Shown: positions 1 to 10,858 of the stretch, in pieces
Position numbering within the stretch: position 1 is the stretch's first letter
Layout of the letters: each line of letters starts with the position of its first letter
Assembly (NCBI GenBank): GCA_034359265.1
Contig: CP136893.1
Span: 19,352,001 to 19,416,000, forward strand
DNA: 64,000 nucleotides
Origin: Canna indica
Lineage: Eukaryota; Streptophyta; Magnoliopsida; Zingiberales; Cannaceae
Direction: 5' to 3'
Made by a program: the position numbers and the translations under genes
Notes under the pieces: model-generated
What the model saw: the letters and a program-made list of their open reading frames with translations, nothing else
Told to the model about the DNA's origin: nothing
Databases searched by the model: none

Positions 1-1500
1 TTTATTTGAGGAGCTGAGAAAAGATAAGGATAAATTGCTCTTATTTTTCTGAAATGATTCAAGGTGGTAAAGACCACTCCTTTCCTTAGCAAGTCCAATC
101 CTCCTCCCCAAGCTTTGGTCCTGGACAACACAGTTAGAGGAAGAAAAAATAGCATAATATTTAAGATCACCAGTAAGCTTTTGAATGGAAACGAGGCTAG
201 CCGATAATTTTGGTACATGAAGGATATTTTTAAGGGTGAGAGTGGGTGTGAGATGTATATCTCCAAATCCTGCAACAGTGGCTAAAGAACCATTGGCAAC
301 TACAATTTTCCTATTACTTGAGCATGGGGTATAGGAATGAAAAAATTGGGATGTGGGTGTCATATGGTCTGTGGCACCAGAGTCTATTATCCAAGAATTG
401 CTACAAAATTTGTTTGAGGCATTCATGCAAAAAGGGTTTGAAGGTTTACCTGAAAAAGCCAAAGAACAACCTCCAGATGGCTTCTCAAGAGATCCCAATA
501 AATTTCTCAACTTCTCAATTTCCTCACCGTTGAATCCTCTTGTTGTTACATTCTCCTCATTCTTGCGATGTTCTGCCATGTGTGCTTGAGGCCTCTGCTA
601 CCCCCCACAATTTCCCCATTCTCGGCTTGGTGGTTTCCCATTTAATTTCCAACATTTCTCCTTTGTGTGCCTTGGTTTCTTACAGTAAGTGCACCACAGA
701 TTGTCCTTGTTTTCCTTCCACTGATTTTCTCTACCTTGGTACCTTGGTAGATCACTTTTTTCTTTCTCTAAATGATCTATTTTAGTTGCTAGGGCAGATC
801 CATTCACAGGTGGTTGTTCAAGCATAATACTCTTTCGACTTTCTTCTGCTCGAATCAGAGAAATTGTCTCTTCTAGAGATGGTGTGTCCTCCTTCCCAAG
901 GATTTGAACTCTAACCTGATCGAATTTAGGATTCAATCCGGCCAAAAAATCATAAACACGATCTCTTTCAATGAAGCTTTTCAAGATGGCGGCATCCTCA
1001 AAACTTTTCATCTCAAAGACTCGATAATGATCGAGTTCTTGCCATAGGTTTTGCAACAGATTTGCATATTCTGTGACAGATTTGTCTCATTGTTTGGTGG
1101 TTGTAGTCTTGACCTTGATCTCATAGACTTGAGCAGCATCACGTGCTTTTGAGTATGTGCGACGAATGAAGTCCCAAATCTTCTTAGATGTGGCCAAGAA
1201 CATGCACGTGTCACTGATAATGTGGTCCATAGAATCCCATAACCAAGACACTATCATAGAATCTTCATCATCCCACGCTGCAAATGTAGGATCATTCTTT
1301 GCTGGTCTGGTTCCAAGGAGATGACTGAGCCTCCCTTTGCCCTTGAGGTATGTATGGACAAACTGAGACCATTTGAGATAGTTTTTCCCATTAAGTCTAT
1401 AAGAGGTCCGAATATTTTGCAAGTCCGCAATTTTCTGAACAAAATTGGATTCTTCAAAAGGGTTAGAATGGCTAGAAACAGTGATTTGGGAGGTTGACAT
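1..1500 (-). pseudogene. Ty1/copia gag-protease polyprotein, cut by the window edge
   Basis: This is the start of a copia polyprotein read on the minus strand from an ATG at 1500. The gag part has the UBN2-type core, and a CCHC zinc knuckle (CTYCKKPRHTKEKC, C-x2-C-x4-H-x4-C) lies near 650-700. The protease motif IIDSGATDHM follows near 365-395, and the reading then enters the pre-integrase region at the window edge. Two in-frame stops break it: TGA at 1087-1089, inside the usual run before VTEYANLLQNLW, and TAG near 598-600, just after the zinc knuckle. The frame is otherwise kept, so these are nonsense changes and decay looks mild. Integrase and reverse transcriptase would lie left of the window. 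Family assignment is firm; lineage within copia is not resolved. Confidence 0.88.
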
Positions 1501-1661
1501 GTTGTAGCAATTAGGGCGACCTGATCTGAGGTTAAGAAGAAACAAATAGGGCAGCAATGAAGGCTGGAACACTCGGGAGAAAGGGATTAAAAAAAAGATG
1601 AGGAACAAGCAACAATGAAGGTTGCTCGAGGAAGAAGAAGAAACCCAGGAAGAGACCTAGG

Positions 1662-1673
1662 GCTCTGATACCA
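1662..1673 (-). other. Primer-binding site of the left copia element
   Basis: The minus strand reads TGGTATCAGAGC, the standard plant copia primer-binding site complementary to the 3' end of initiator tRNA-Met. It lies two bases inside the LTR and about 160 bases before the gag ATG. Confidence 0.85.
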
Positions 1674-1675
1674 TA

Positions 1676-1951
1676 ACACAAAAAAAGGAATAATTCTTCT
1701 CAATGTATTTCTCCAATGATATTACATCTACATATATAAGATATTACAGGAGATAAGATAGGAAGAAATATTACAGAAGAATATTACAAGAGATAAGATA
1801 GGAAACTAATTATTCTAAATATGAAAAAATTAATTACTCGTATCTAATCAAATCCCTCAAATTAAGGGATTTCCTAAACTAATATTACAGCTTATATGCA
1901 CCTAATTATTTACCATATATACAAAATCTTCAACAAATATTATTCCCAACA
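1676..1951 (-). repeat. 5' LTR of the left copia element
   Basis: On the minus strand the LTR begins TGTTGGGAATAATATTTG at 1951 and runs about 276 bp to the primer-binding site. The inner end reads GTGTTA, not a clean CA, so that edge is approximate. It is AT-rich with a TATATAAG box near 1730. The sequence right of 1951 resumes homology with the 25.7 kb copy of the neighbouring repeat, which supports 1951 as the insertion edge. Confidence 0.75.
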
Positions 1952-4900
1952 ATTTCATTCCGAAACAGGCATTGCGAGAAAAATTGATGTTAAAACAAAA
2001 GTCAAATTAATTAAGTTGAAAAAACTTGAGTTAGGGAGAATCTAATATCCAATTAGTAAAATTGACAAGTCCATTTTTGTTAGAGCTAAACTTGTCCTTT
2101 CAATATTGTGTGAATTAAGTGCGAACAAATTCACCTTTACAAGAAATAAAATGATTTATTTGGTCAAATAATTAAAATATGGGGAAAAATGAGATATGCG
2201 AACAACCAAATACATTATAAAAACTTTCGGTCAATAAATAATATATTAGTACAAATGAACAAACCAAATAATTTTCACAACATCTCTACAAACACCATAC
2301 CCTCCCAAATAAAATATTTCAAAAAAAAATTAAACAACGTACCAAAATAAAATACGTATTATTTTTAACATTGAAAACTTTTTTCCTTCTCTCCTTCCAT
2401 TCCCTCCTGCCCTTCTTTCTTTCCTTTCTTCTTTTTTTTTTTTTTCCATTCCTTCCTTTCCTCTTCTCCTTTTCTTTCCCTCCTTTTCCCCTTCCTCTTT
2501 CTTCCACCACTCCCTTCTTTCCCCATCTCTTCCTTCATTTGTCCTCCACTTGTCTTCTCTTCATCTTTCTCTTATCTTTCTTCAAATTAATAGGACCACC
2601 GCTGGGTTGCCCTATCCTTTGATCCGGTCATGATAAGCTAGCGGGATTGAACCTTGAATTTTAAAAAATATTATATCAAACATGTCACCAGGACTAGGAC
2701 TCATTCTAAAAAGTAATTGAAGAATGAAAAAGGATAACTATGGGTAAAGCTAGTTGAGAGATGATGATCATTGCAATATTGTTCATCTATTTATAGTCTC
2801 AAAGAATTTAAATATTAATTACATCAATTATGAGATATTGTGCAAGGTAAGCCATTCATGAATGGAATATTTTTTTTTGTCAATATTCTTTGCCATATCT
2901 TCATGTTTTTATTAATACCTGCATCATTTTATTTTCCTTGAAATGCTAATTCTTAACGACAAATAAAGGAACGTCTGCTCACAAGCAATTAGTGGATGCA
3001 CACAAATTTCATTAAAATAATTTAAAAAATAAGAAAAGAGAAGACAAGTAGTAGATTTGCAACTAATTGCCAAGCTTAGGCCGGAAAACCTTTTAAAAGT
3101 AGGCTTGGCAGCTGGAAAAAGTCAAGGCCTTGTAATTTGGACATATATACTAATAAAAAAAATAGATACATGCATGAATTGAATTTAATTCCGTGCGTAT
3201 TTTTCATATTTGAATATATTCATATGGTAATTTTTTTATGCAAATTAAATGCATGCACACAAGGTATTAGTTATTGCACCCAAATTAATTTACTTAAAAT
3301 AACCCAAAAACAAATTCGAAATTAATCCTTTAATTAACATCCATGAATGCATCCAAATATGAAATAATTTCTTTTTGAATAAAATTCTTGAATAGAAATT
3401 ATTTATTTAAAATCTACACCGGGAAGCACTCATTCTACCTCGGAAGAATCTCATATCTGATTCCAATAATTTTTCCCTTTTAAAAATCCATATGGAACGC
3501 TTTTATCGCCTCAAAGAATACCATGCTCGATTAAACCAAAGAAAAAAAAGAATATTAAACCAAATTAAAAAAAAATAATTATGCAAAATGATAATAATAT
3601 TAAGTAAAAGATATCACGTTCGAATCTTTTCAAAATGTGATAGCCATGTTGAATTTAAAAAATAATTAAATTCTTTATGGTAAAGTCATAATGGTATAAG
3701 CAAAAGATATATTTTCAATTTGTTTTTACTTTTTAAATGCAACAGAAAAAAATAAATGAAATAAAAATATTCAATATTCAATAAATAATAAGTATATAAA
3801 CAAAAGACATCTGGAGCATTAAAATTTCTCTAAAACATGATACCTGGACTAAATAAAAAAATAAAAATTTAACATACTGGAAAAATTATTAGATAATAAA
3901 TGAAAAATTAGTTTGATTTAGACCATGAGTTTCTCCGAAATAAATTTTAGTTTTGAGTTTCAAATTTTATCTTATGAAAATGCAATAGTCGAATTGAATA
4001 AAAATTAAAAACTACAAATTTAACAAATTGGGAAAAAAAACATTTAAAAAAATATTATGATATAATACAATAAATTTACAACAATAAATAAATAGACACA
4101 ATAAAATGGTAAAGAAGAAGAAGAAGAATGAGTTAAAAGTGATAACATACGTATATTTCATGGTCATATACTTTTAATTTTAATTATACGTTCAAATATT
4201 CTAATTTTATTCACTGGAAAAAATTTTGAAAATAAAATTCACATCTAATGGATTCGATTAAATACCGTTTTATTCTCCTTTTTGTCTAATTATATTATCA
4301 TAAAATAGTTTTGAATTATACATACAGGGGACTAATTACTGTGATTTATATTTTATGTATTTTATGACATAGCAATAAAAGGTAAAAGGGTTATCAACCA
4401 TGAATGCAAGAAGAAGAGAGGAAAAAGAGAAAAGGAAGAAAAGCTTACCTTCGGGTGAAGTTGTCTCGAGGAATATAGAGCAAATCGTTTGCATCCTCAA
4501 GAGATGTGTAGAAGAGGGGAGGAGGAAGAAAATTGGTTTCCTCTTTTGATCGTCGCTGCAAGAGAAGAGATCGAGACCAAAAGGAAGACAAATAGCGAAT
4601 GGTTAAAAAATATTTGATGAGATTTAGATTTATCCCTAATAATTTATTGTAACCAAATAAAGTGAGAACAAGTTAAGGTAAAATAGATTTTTTGTGTCAA
4701 CAAAGCGACATCCTAGCTTTGAGATATGTGTAAGATCAGGTGTCTCTTGATGAGCCAGGCTACAGCAAAGTTTTATTCCTTATTTTTGATCTATTTCTTT
4801 AATTATATAAATAAAATGCTTCCGAATCATTTGTATCTATTGGACTAATTATTATGATTTATATTTTATATATTTATCAAAATGGACTTTAGCATATTCT

Positions 4901-5037
4901 AGTTTCTATATCAGTTTTGTGTGAATCAAATGAAAATAATTAAAAAATCCGAATTTGGATTGGGATTTGTAACCATGATATGAAAATAGAATAAGGATTA
5001 ACAAAAATTACATTTTAATTGAGGTGATATATGTTTC
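1952..5037. repeat. Copy 1 of a ~3 kb duplicated segment
   Basis: This AT-rich stretch matches 25669-29642 plus 32453 to about 32500 in the same orientation. Shared landmarks include CATTCCGAAACAG near 1957, GAAAAATTGATGTTAAAAC near 1980, GATCCGGTCAT near 2620 and GCATGCATGAATTGAATTT-like sequence near 3170. The match is end to end with many small differences. I found no protein domain in it. Copy 2 carries extra insertions (a foldback element, a solo LTR and about 240 bp near 28490-28720) that copy 1 lacks. Copy 1 is cut off at 5037 by a copia insertion. It could be an unlinked gene-free duplication or part of a non-coding repeat family. Confidence 0.85.
2370..2610. repeat. Polypyrimidine (CT-rich) tract
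   Basis: About 240 bp of almost pure C and T on the plus strand. The equivalent tract is at 26805-26985 in copy 2 of the duplication. The open frames across it are low-complexity artefacts. Confidence 0.85.
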
Positions 5038-5487
5038 TGTTGGAAATCAAGGCGTCCATGATGGGCTATCCCGTAATTGTAACCAGACCCGTTGGTTAAT
5101 TGATTTAACCAAATGAAATAATTAATTATTAATTAATGGATTAATTATAAGAGATGGTCAATTATGTTTTTTCTTATTTAAGGAGTGGGAGATTACAAAC
5201 AGTTTTGGTCTTTGTTGTAACCATAGTTTTGAGTATGGTTATGTTTTCTCAACTTTTGGTAGAGAAACAGATATTCCTAAAATAGTAAACAAAAATTTTT
5301 CTAAGTGAGAGGATTGTGGTGTGTTTGCTGTGAGAGACACATCAAGTCTGACATTGTGATTTGGTGTAAAGCCATGTGGACAGTTCGTGGAAGAAGCATA
5401 TCAACAGTAAAGTCAAACGATTGTGGTTTATTCCACTGCGATTAGGTATGTAATTATATCCTAATTTAATTCTATTGAAATCCTTCA
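5038..5487 (+). repeat. 5' LTR of the plus-strand copia element
   Basis: It starts TGTTGGAAATCAAGG and ends TCCTTCA, 450 bp long, immediately before the primer-binding site. No partner LTR is present downstream in the window. Confidence 0.85.
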
Positions 5488-5488
5488 T

Positions 5489-5501
5489 TGGTATCAGAGC
5501 C
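5489..5501 (+). other. Primer-binding site (initiator tRNA-Met)
   Basis: TGGTATCAGAGCC, one base after the LTR, complementary to the 3' end of plant initiator tRNA-Met. Confidence 0.9.
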
Positions 5502-6577
5502 AGGTTTTTTGATTTTATTGTTTGATTGTTATCCATAATTAATTTAGTTTAATTAGGGTTCTTCTCACAGTCTTATTTTTCTTTGTTTTGTTGTTTCGTA
5601 CATCGAAAAACATAGTTTGTTTTTTTTCTTTTGGTTGTATGGTTTGTTTGCACACATAAATTTGCGAATTGTGATTTTTGGAATTCATTGCTATTTTCAT
5701 GTAATTGATCGCATGATTCATATTGGACATGAAACTTGTGTTCTCTAATAATTTACTGAAACGATGATAAGATTTTATGCATCGCTGTCACAAGACATGA
5801 ATTACGTGTGCTTGCAAACTCCACTGATTCTATGGTCTATTTGTATGAAATCTACGAAATCTATCTTGATATTTCAATATCAGATTAAAATTGGAAATAC
5901 ATACCATTATTATGTGAATAGTTATTGGTATAATTAGTTTATTGTGGGTTAATTTGTCATGGGTCCATTTAGTCAAATTATACCTATGATCATGTTTTTG
6001 TATCATTATCATATATCATTCACTTGGAACTTTGAAATTATGTTCTGTCTCTTTTTTTTTCTGAACATACATATATGTATATGATTATGTGTATATGATT
6101 ATGGTACATGTGATATGCATACAAGGATATATGTATATATCAGTTTTTTGTTTAATTAAATTGCCAAGTGGCAAATGAATTGTTTATGTGATTTGCATAA
6201 TTATTATATTTTTTTGTGCAATTGTCCATTAAGTAGTGTATGGCTTATAGTTAAATTAAACAGATAGATATTATATGTTTATTTTAGTGGGAGTACTTAA
6301 ATTGGTAGACTCGAGCTCGTTTAATGACCGCATGGACTTTGGTCTAAGTGGGAGTTTTAAACTAGTAGCTAAAGGCTTGTTTAAGAACTATGATAGATGC
6401 TATGCGCATGATGAAATCAGAGAGATGATGGTGTAGTTGAGTTTCATGTGATGGGGTAGACAAACGTCTACTATTGATCGTGGACTTAATTTTATACCAT
6501 TGTTAATCTGATTGTGGTATGCAGCAAACATGATATTGTGTATGTATTGATCTATGCTATTATTTCTATGTGTAGAT
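5502..6577 (+). other. Copia untranslated leader
   Basis: About 1.1 kb of AT-rich sequence between the primer-binding site and the gag ATG. I see no conserved coding sequence in it. Confidence 0.7.
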
Positions 6578-7548
6578 ATGGCTTCACAGAGTGCTATTGA
6601 GCTCAGTAAGATTGACAAGTTGAATGGTGACAATTACGATATTTGGCACCGTAGGATTGAGCTGAAGTTCGAAGAGCAATATGCTCTTAAGGTACTGAAC
6701 CATGTGATGGTTGAGCCACTGCGTGGAAACACGCAGCAACATAGGAGGGATCATGATGTTTTTCAAGCAAGGAAGAAAAAAGACACCCAGACGCGTCTTA
6801 CGATATTGTTGAATGTGGTTGATGGTCTCTTACTTGAATTCGGCAATTATAATACAGCTCAATCCATGTGGATAGCACTACAAGACAAGTTTGGTAGCAC
6901 TTCTGCAACCAAACTTAGGAGGTTGACCATCAAGTTTGACACATACAGATCGCGTCAGAATGTTACGATGACACAGCATTTACAAGAAATGTCAAACATG
7001 ATCAGGGAGTTGAAGTCAGCTGGTCACGTCCTCATTGATGAACAACAAGTGCAAGCTGTCATTAGATCCCTACCTGCTAGCTGGGAGTAATATATGAAGG
7101 TTAATATGACTCATAATGAGTCTATTAAGACCTTCGTTGATATCGAGTGTCATCTTGTTCTTGAGGATGAGCGTCGTGAGGCTGCTAAAATATCCGAGCA
7201 AGCTTACGTTGCTAAATCTGCTAGGACTTCTGGATCCAAGCATAAGGGCAAAGATAGAAAGCCCTGGAACAAGAGGAGTTGGCAAAGGAAGGGATATGGG
7301 AAGCCTACTGAGAAGGCTAAGCCATATTTTAAGAAGAGAGGAAAGTGTGGTGGTAAAAGAGACATGACTAAGGTGGAGCGTTACAACTGCCACAAGATGG
7401 GTCATTTCGCGTGGGACTGCCCAGCGCGTAATCAGGTATCACCATATTTTGCATATGTTTCTAGCACTACATTATTGGATTATGCTAATTCTTTGTGGAC
7501 TGTCGATTCAGGGGCAACATACCACATAGCTAGAGTAGAGGAGCTTTT
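6578..7548 (+). pseudogene. Copia gag and start of protease, broken
   Basis: Gag begins MASQSAIELSKIDKLNGDNY at 6578 and contains the UBN2-type core. An in-frame TAA at 7088-7090 interrupts it, after LPASWE and before the conserved THNESIKTF run; the frame continues beyond. The zinc knuckle near 7378-7420 reads RYNCHKMGHFAWDC: the first cysteine of C-x2-C-x4-H-x4-C has become arginine, which should abolish zinc binding. The protease motif TVDSGAT is at about 7499-7519. The frame is then lost near 7540, because the following FVEYRRLPS segment is read in another frame. Confidence 0.9.
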
Positions 7549-9045
7549 GTAGAGTACCGCCGGCTACCTTCCCGGAGCAGATGGCTTTATGTAGGAAACA
7601 ATGCGTGCATTGAAGTGAAAGGGATTGGAACATGCAAACTAGAATTGCGTGGTGGTCAAACCCTACTCCTACATGACGTTTTATACGTTCCAAACATTAG
7701 GCGAAACTTAGTTTCTGTAGGCTCTTTTCTTAGTTTTGGTATCAGTGTTAACTTTCATGACAGTTCAGTTGATTTTATTTTTGAGTCTAGAATCTTTTGT
7801 TCTGATTTTAGTTTGGATGGTTTCTTTGTACTAGATACTTATTCTAGTAGTGATTGTTTTTCTAATAATCATTGTTTTGCTTTATCTTTTGTTTCTAATA
7901 ATTATCCTGATGTAAATGTATGGCACTCTAGACTCGGACACATAGGTCCTGAGCGAATGAGTAGGTTGGCCAAAGTAGGACTGTTAGGATTCCTGACAAA
8001 TATTGAGACATCAGTTTGCCAACATTGCCTAGCTGGTAAAACAACTAGGAAACCTTTTGGGAAAGGAACTAGAGCAGAGTTTCCATTACAATTAATTCAC
8101 TTCGACATATGTGGTCCTATGAGTGTGAGGGCAAGGCATGGAGCTTTTTATTTCATCACTTTTATTGATGATTATACTCATTACGGTTATGTCTATTTAA
8201 TCTCCTGTAAGTCAGAAGCTTTAGAGTGCTTCAGACAATTTATGAGTATGGTTGAGAATCAGTTAGATCGAAGCATTAAGGCTTTGAGGACTGGCCGTGG
8301 ACGCAAGTATCTGTCAAATCAGTTTAAGGATCTGTGTGATGAAAGGGGAATTGTCAGACAGTTGACGATTGCTGGCACTCCACAGCAAAATGGAGTTGCT
8401 AAGCGAAGAAATAGGACTTTGCTCGAGATGGTTAGGTCGATGATGGCACATGCTAACTTACCCATTTCTTATTGGGGTGATGCCTTGATGATTGTAGCCT
8501 ATGTACTTAACTGTGTGCCTTCTAAGTCTGTTGCTTCTACACCTTACGAATTGTGGACGGGTAGAAAGCCTGATTTGAGTATGTTGTGACCTTGGGGCTC
8601 GGCAGCCTATGTGCACAACTCATCCCATCGGTATGGGAAATTGGGCCCAAGGGGCAAGAAGTGTATATTTATTAGATATTTCGAACACTCAAATGGCTAT
8701 CTCTTCATTGGTAAAAATGAAGACGGAAGCATAGCAGAGCTTAAGTCATGGGATGCCACATTTCTAGAGACGAAATTTCCTAGCAGAGGCGATATTGATA
8801 TGACTGTGTCATTTTATGAGATTATGGAAGAACAGATCCTTGGTGAAAATCAAAGTGCCGAGAGACAAACAGTTGTATCTCAATCTGCTAATTCCAGTGG
8901 GAGGATTTTAGAGAGTCCTCAAGAGACACAGTTACACCAGAGTAACCGAGCAAATATTCCCCGATGTTGTTTCGAGATTGGAGGGGAAGCATTAATAGTT
9001 GCTCCAAGTGATGATGAGGAGCCGAAAATATTTCAAGAGGCTATC
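7549..9045 (+). pseudogene. Copia pre-integrase and integrase, catalytic residues lost
   Basis: The HHCC zinc part (WHSRLGH with CQHCLAGK) is near 7919-8040, and the catalytic core follows. The first aspartate is kept in HFDICGPM. The second conserved block, normally TDxGGEY, reads TGRGRKY, and the third, normally GVAERxNR, reads GVAKRRNR. Two of the three D-D-E catalytic residues are therefore gone. A TGA at 8587-8589 replaces a codon before PWGSAAYVH, most simply CGA to TGA. Integrase could not act even if translated. The linker to RT (8611-9045) is open. Confidence 0.9.
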
Positions 9046-10553
9046 TCATGTCCTGCTAAGGATGAGTGGATTAAGGAAATGGGAGCCGAGATGGGGTCTA
9101 TGAGGACAAACCATGTCTGGGACTTGGTTAATCTTTCGCCTGGTCGAAAGCTAATTGGGAACAAATGGATTTGCAAAATTAAGAGAAAGGCGGATGGCTC
9201 TATTGAAAGATACAAGGCTCGCTGAGTGGCTAAGGGGTATACACAACATGAAGGTATTGATTACAAGGAAACTTTTTCACTTGTTGTGAGATTCACTTCC
9301 ATTAGGATTATTCTGGCTATAGCTGCCAAGTTGGACTTGGAGTTACATCAAATGGATGTAAAGACCGCATTTCTGAATGGTGACCTAGATGAAGAAATCT
9401 ATATGGTGCAACCATTAGGTTTCGTTGAGAAAGGTCAAGAGCGCAAAGTTTGCAGACTCCGAAAGTCCATTTATGGACTTAAGCGGTCATCTAGACAATG
9501 ATATTTAAAATTTCATCGAGCTATTTCGTCCTATGATTTTCAGATGATCGATGAAGATGATTGTGTATATATGAAGCGGTCTGGAGCTGATTTTGCTATA
9601 TTCTCCCTTTACGTAGATGATATTTTGATAGCCGGAAGTAGTCTTTCTTTTGTGAATACCATTAAGAGTTGGTTGTCCTCAAATTTTGAGATGAAGGACT
9701 TGGGTAAGACAGAATCCATCCTTGGAGTAAAGATCCAAAGGAATCGGTCTAAGAGATTAATCGCTTTATCACAAGAATCTTACATTGAAAAGATTCTTGA
9801 GCAATTTAGGATGAAGGTCTCTAAACCCGTAGATACCCCTGTTATTAAGGGCGAACTTTTGAGCCTTGAGATGTGTCCTAAGACTCAATTTGAGATAGAT
9901 TCTATGAAGAAAGTACCTTATGCTAGTGCTGTTGGGAGCTTAGGGTATGCAATGATGTGCACTCGACCCAATCTTTGTTATGCAGTGGGTCTCGTAAGCC
10001 GTTATCAAACTAATCTAGGATCGAAACATTGGCAAGCGGTCAAGAGGATTTTGAGGTACTTGAGGGGCACTACCGACTATAGATTGTGTTACCATGGTGG
10101 AGACTTACGGTTGGTGGGTTACTTAGATGCAGACCTTGTAGGGGATCCTGATGATTCCAAACCCACTTCTGGTCATTTCTTGGAGTAGCAAGAAACATAC
10201 ATGTGTAGCATTGTCGACCATGGAAGCAAAATTCATTGCATGTTCTGCTACTGCACAAGAGGCAATATGGCTGAGATATTTATTGGCGATTTGGGGGTCA
10301 TAGGTGGAAAGATAGAGCCAATGAGACTCTACTATGATAATGAGGCAACCATAGCCTATAGGAAGGACTCTAAGTACCATAGTAAGATGAAGCACATACG
10401 AAAAAAATATCACTTTGTGAGAGATATGATACCAAAGGAGATGGTTGTACATCATCTCTCTACGCATGAGATGGTGGCTGATCCCTTTACTAAGCCATTT
10501 CCTAAAGATGTATTTAACAAGCATATGACATCTCTTGGATTGCACCGGCTGTA
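9046..10553 (+). pseudogene. Copia reverse transcriptase and RNase H, broken
   Basis: The RVT_2 domain starts near DEWIKEMGAEM. It holds HQMDVKTAFLNG and the active site YVDDILIAG near 9613-9640. An in-frame TGA at 9223-9225 falls inside the conserved YKAR-VAKGYTQ block. Another TGA at 9499-9501 replaces the tryptophan of RQWY. RNase H begins YLDADLVGDPDDSK. Near 10180 the frame is lost by a small deletion, and the conserved SWSSKKHTCVALSTMEA stretch is read in a different frame until about 10300, where the frame returns for LYYDNEATI and the C-terminal motifs KHIRKKYHFVRD and DPFTKP. Confidence 0.92.
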
Positions 10554-10858
10554 TAGTTTTATTTTGTTTTGTTTTGTTTGGACATCATGTATGGACATAT
10601 TTTTCTTAGTAACGAATGTGTTATTTTATTCATTAATTGTTCATTACATGTTGTAATGCGTGCATACACAATATAGTAGTATGTCGTACAGGTTGAGGTT
10701 GGCTCTCTCACACGAGCAACCACCTTGGGCACTTATGAGGAGCGAGCCAAGATGAGACATTTTGTGTTACTTAGCATGCGGATAGCAGCCATAAGGTGCT
10801 TTTGTGGTATGTAAGGACACAACGTAGTTTATAATGTCGCCCTAGCAAAAGGCCAAAA
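10554..10858 (+). other. Copia 3' untranslated tail ending at a chimeric junction
   Basis: Non-coding sequence after RNase H, of the kind seen between pol and the 3' LTR in this copia group. Near 10858 it passes without an LTR into the internal sequence of the oppositely oriented neighbour. The exact crossover point cannot be fixed by eye. Confidence 0.6.

Larger units (their letters stand above)
5038..10858 (+). mobile_element. Ty1/copia retrotransposon lacking its 3' LTR
   Basis: The element reads 5' LTR, primer-binding site, long leader, gag, protease, integrase, reverse transcriptase and RNase H, which is the copia order with integrase before RT. It is inserted into copy 1 of the 3 kb duplication: the flank ends GATATATGTTTC where copy 2 continues into TCAAATAGTAG. 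After pol, the tail resembles copia 3' untranslated sequence to about 10858. No second copy of the LTR start (TGTTGGAAATCAAGG) follows. Several stops and frameshifts show that it is dead. Confidence 0.9.

Noticed and set aside
2319..2622. Lys/Glu-rich and Phe/Leu-rich frames
   Set aside because: Products of the polypyrimidine tract.
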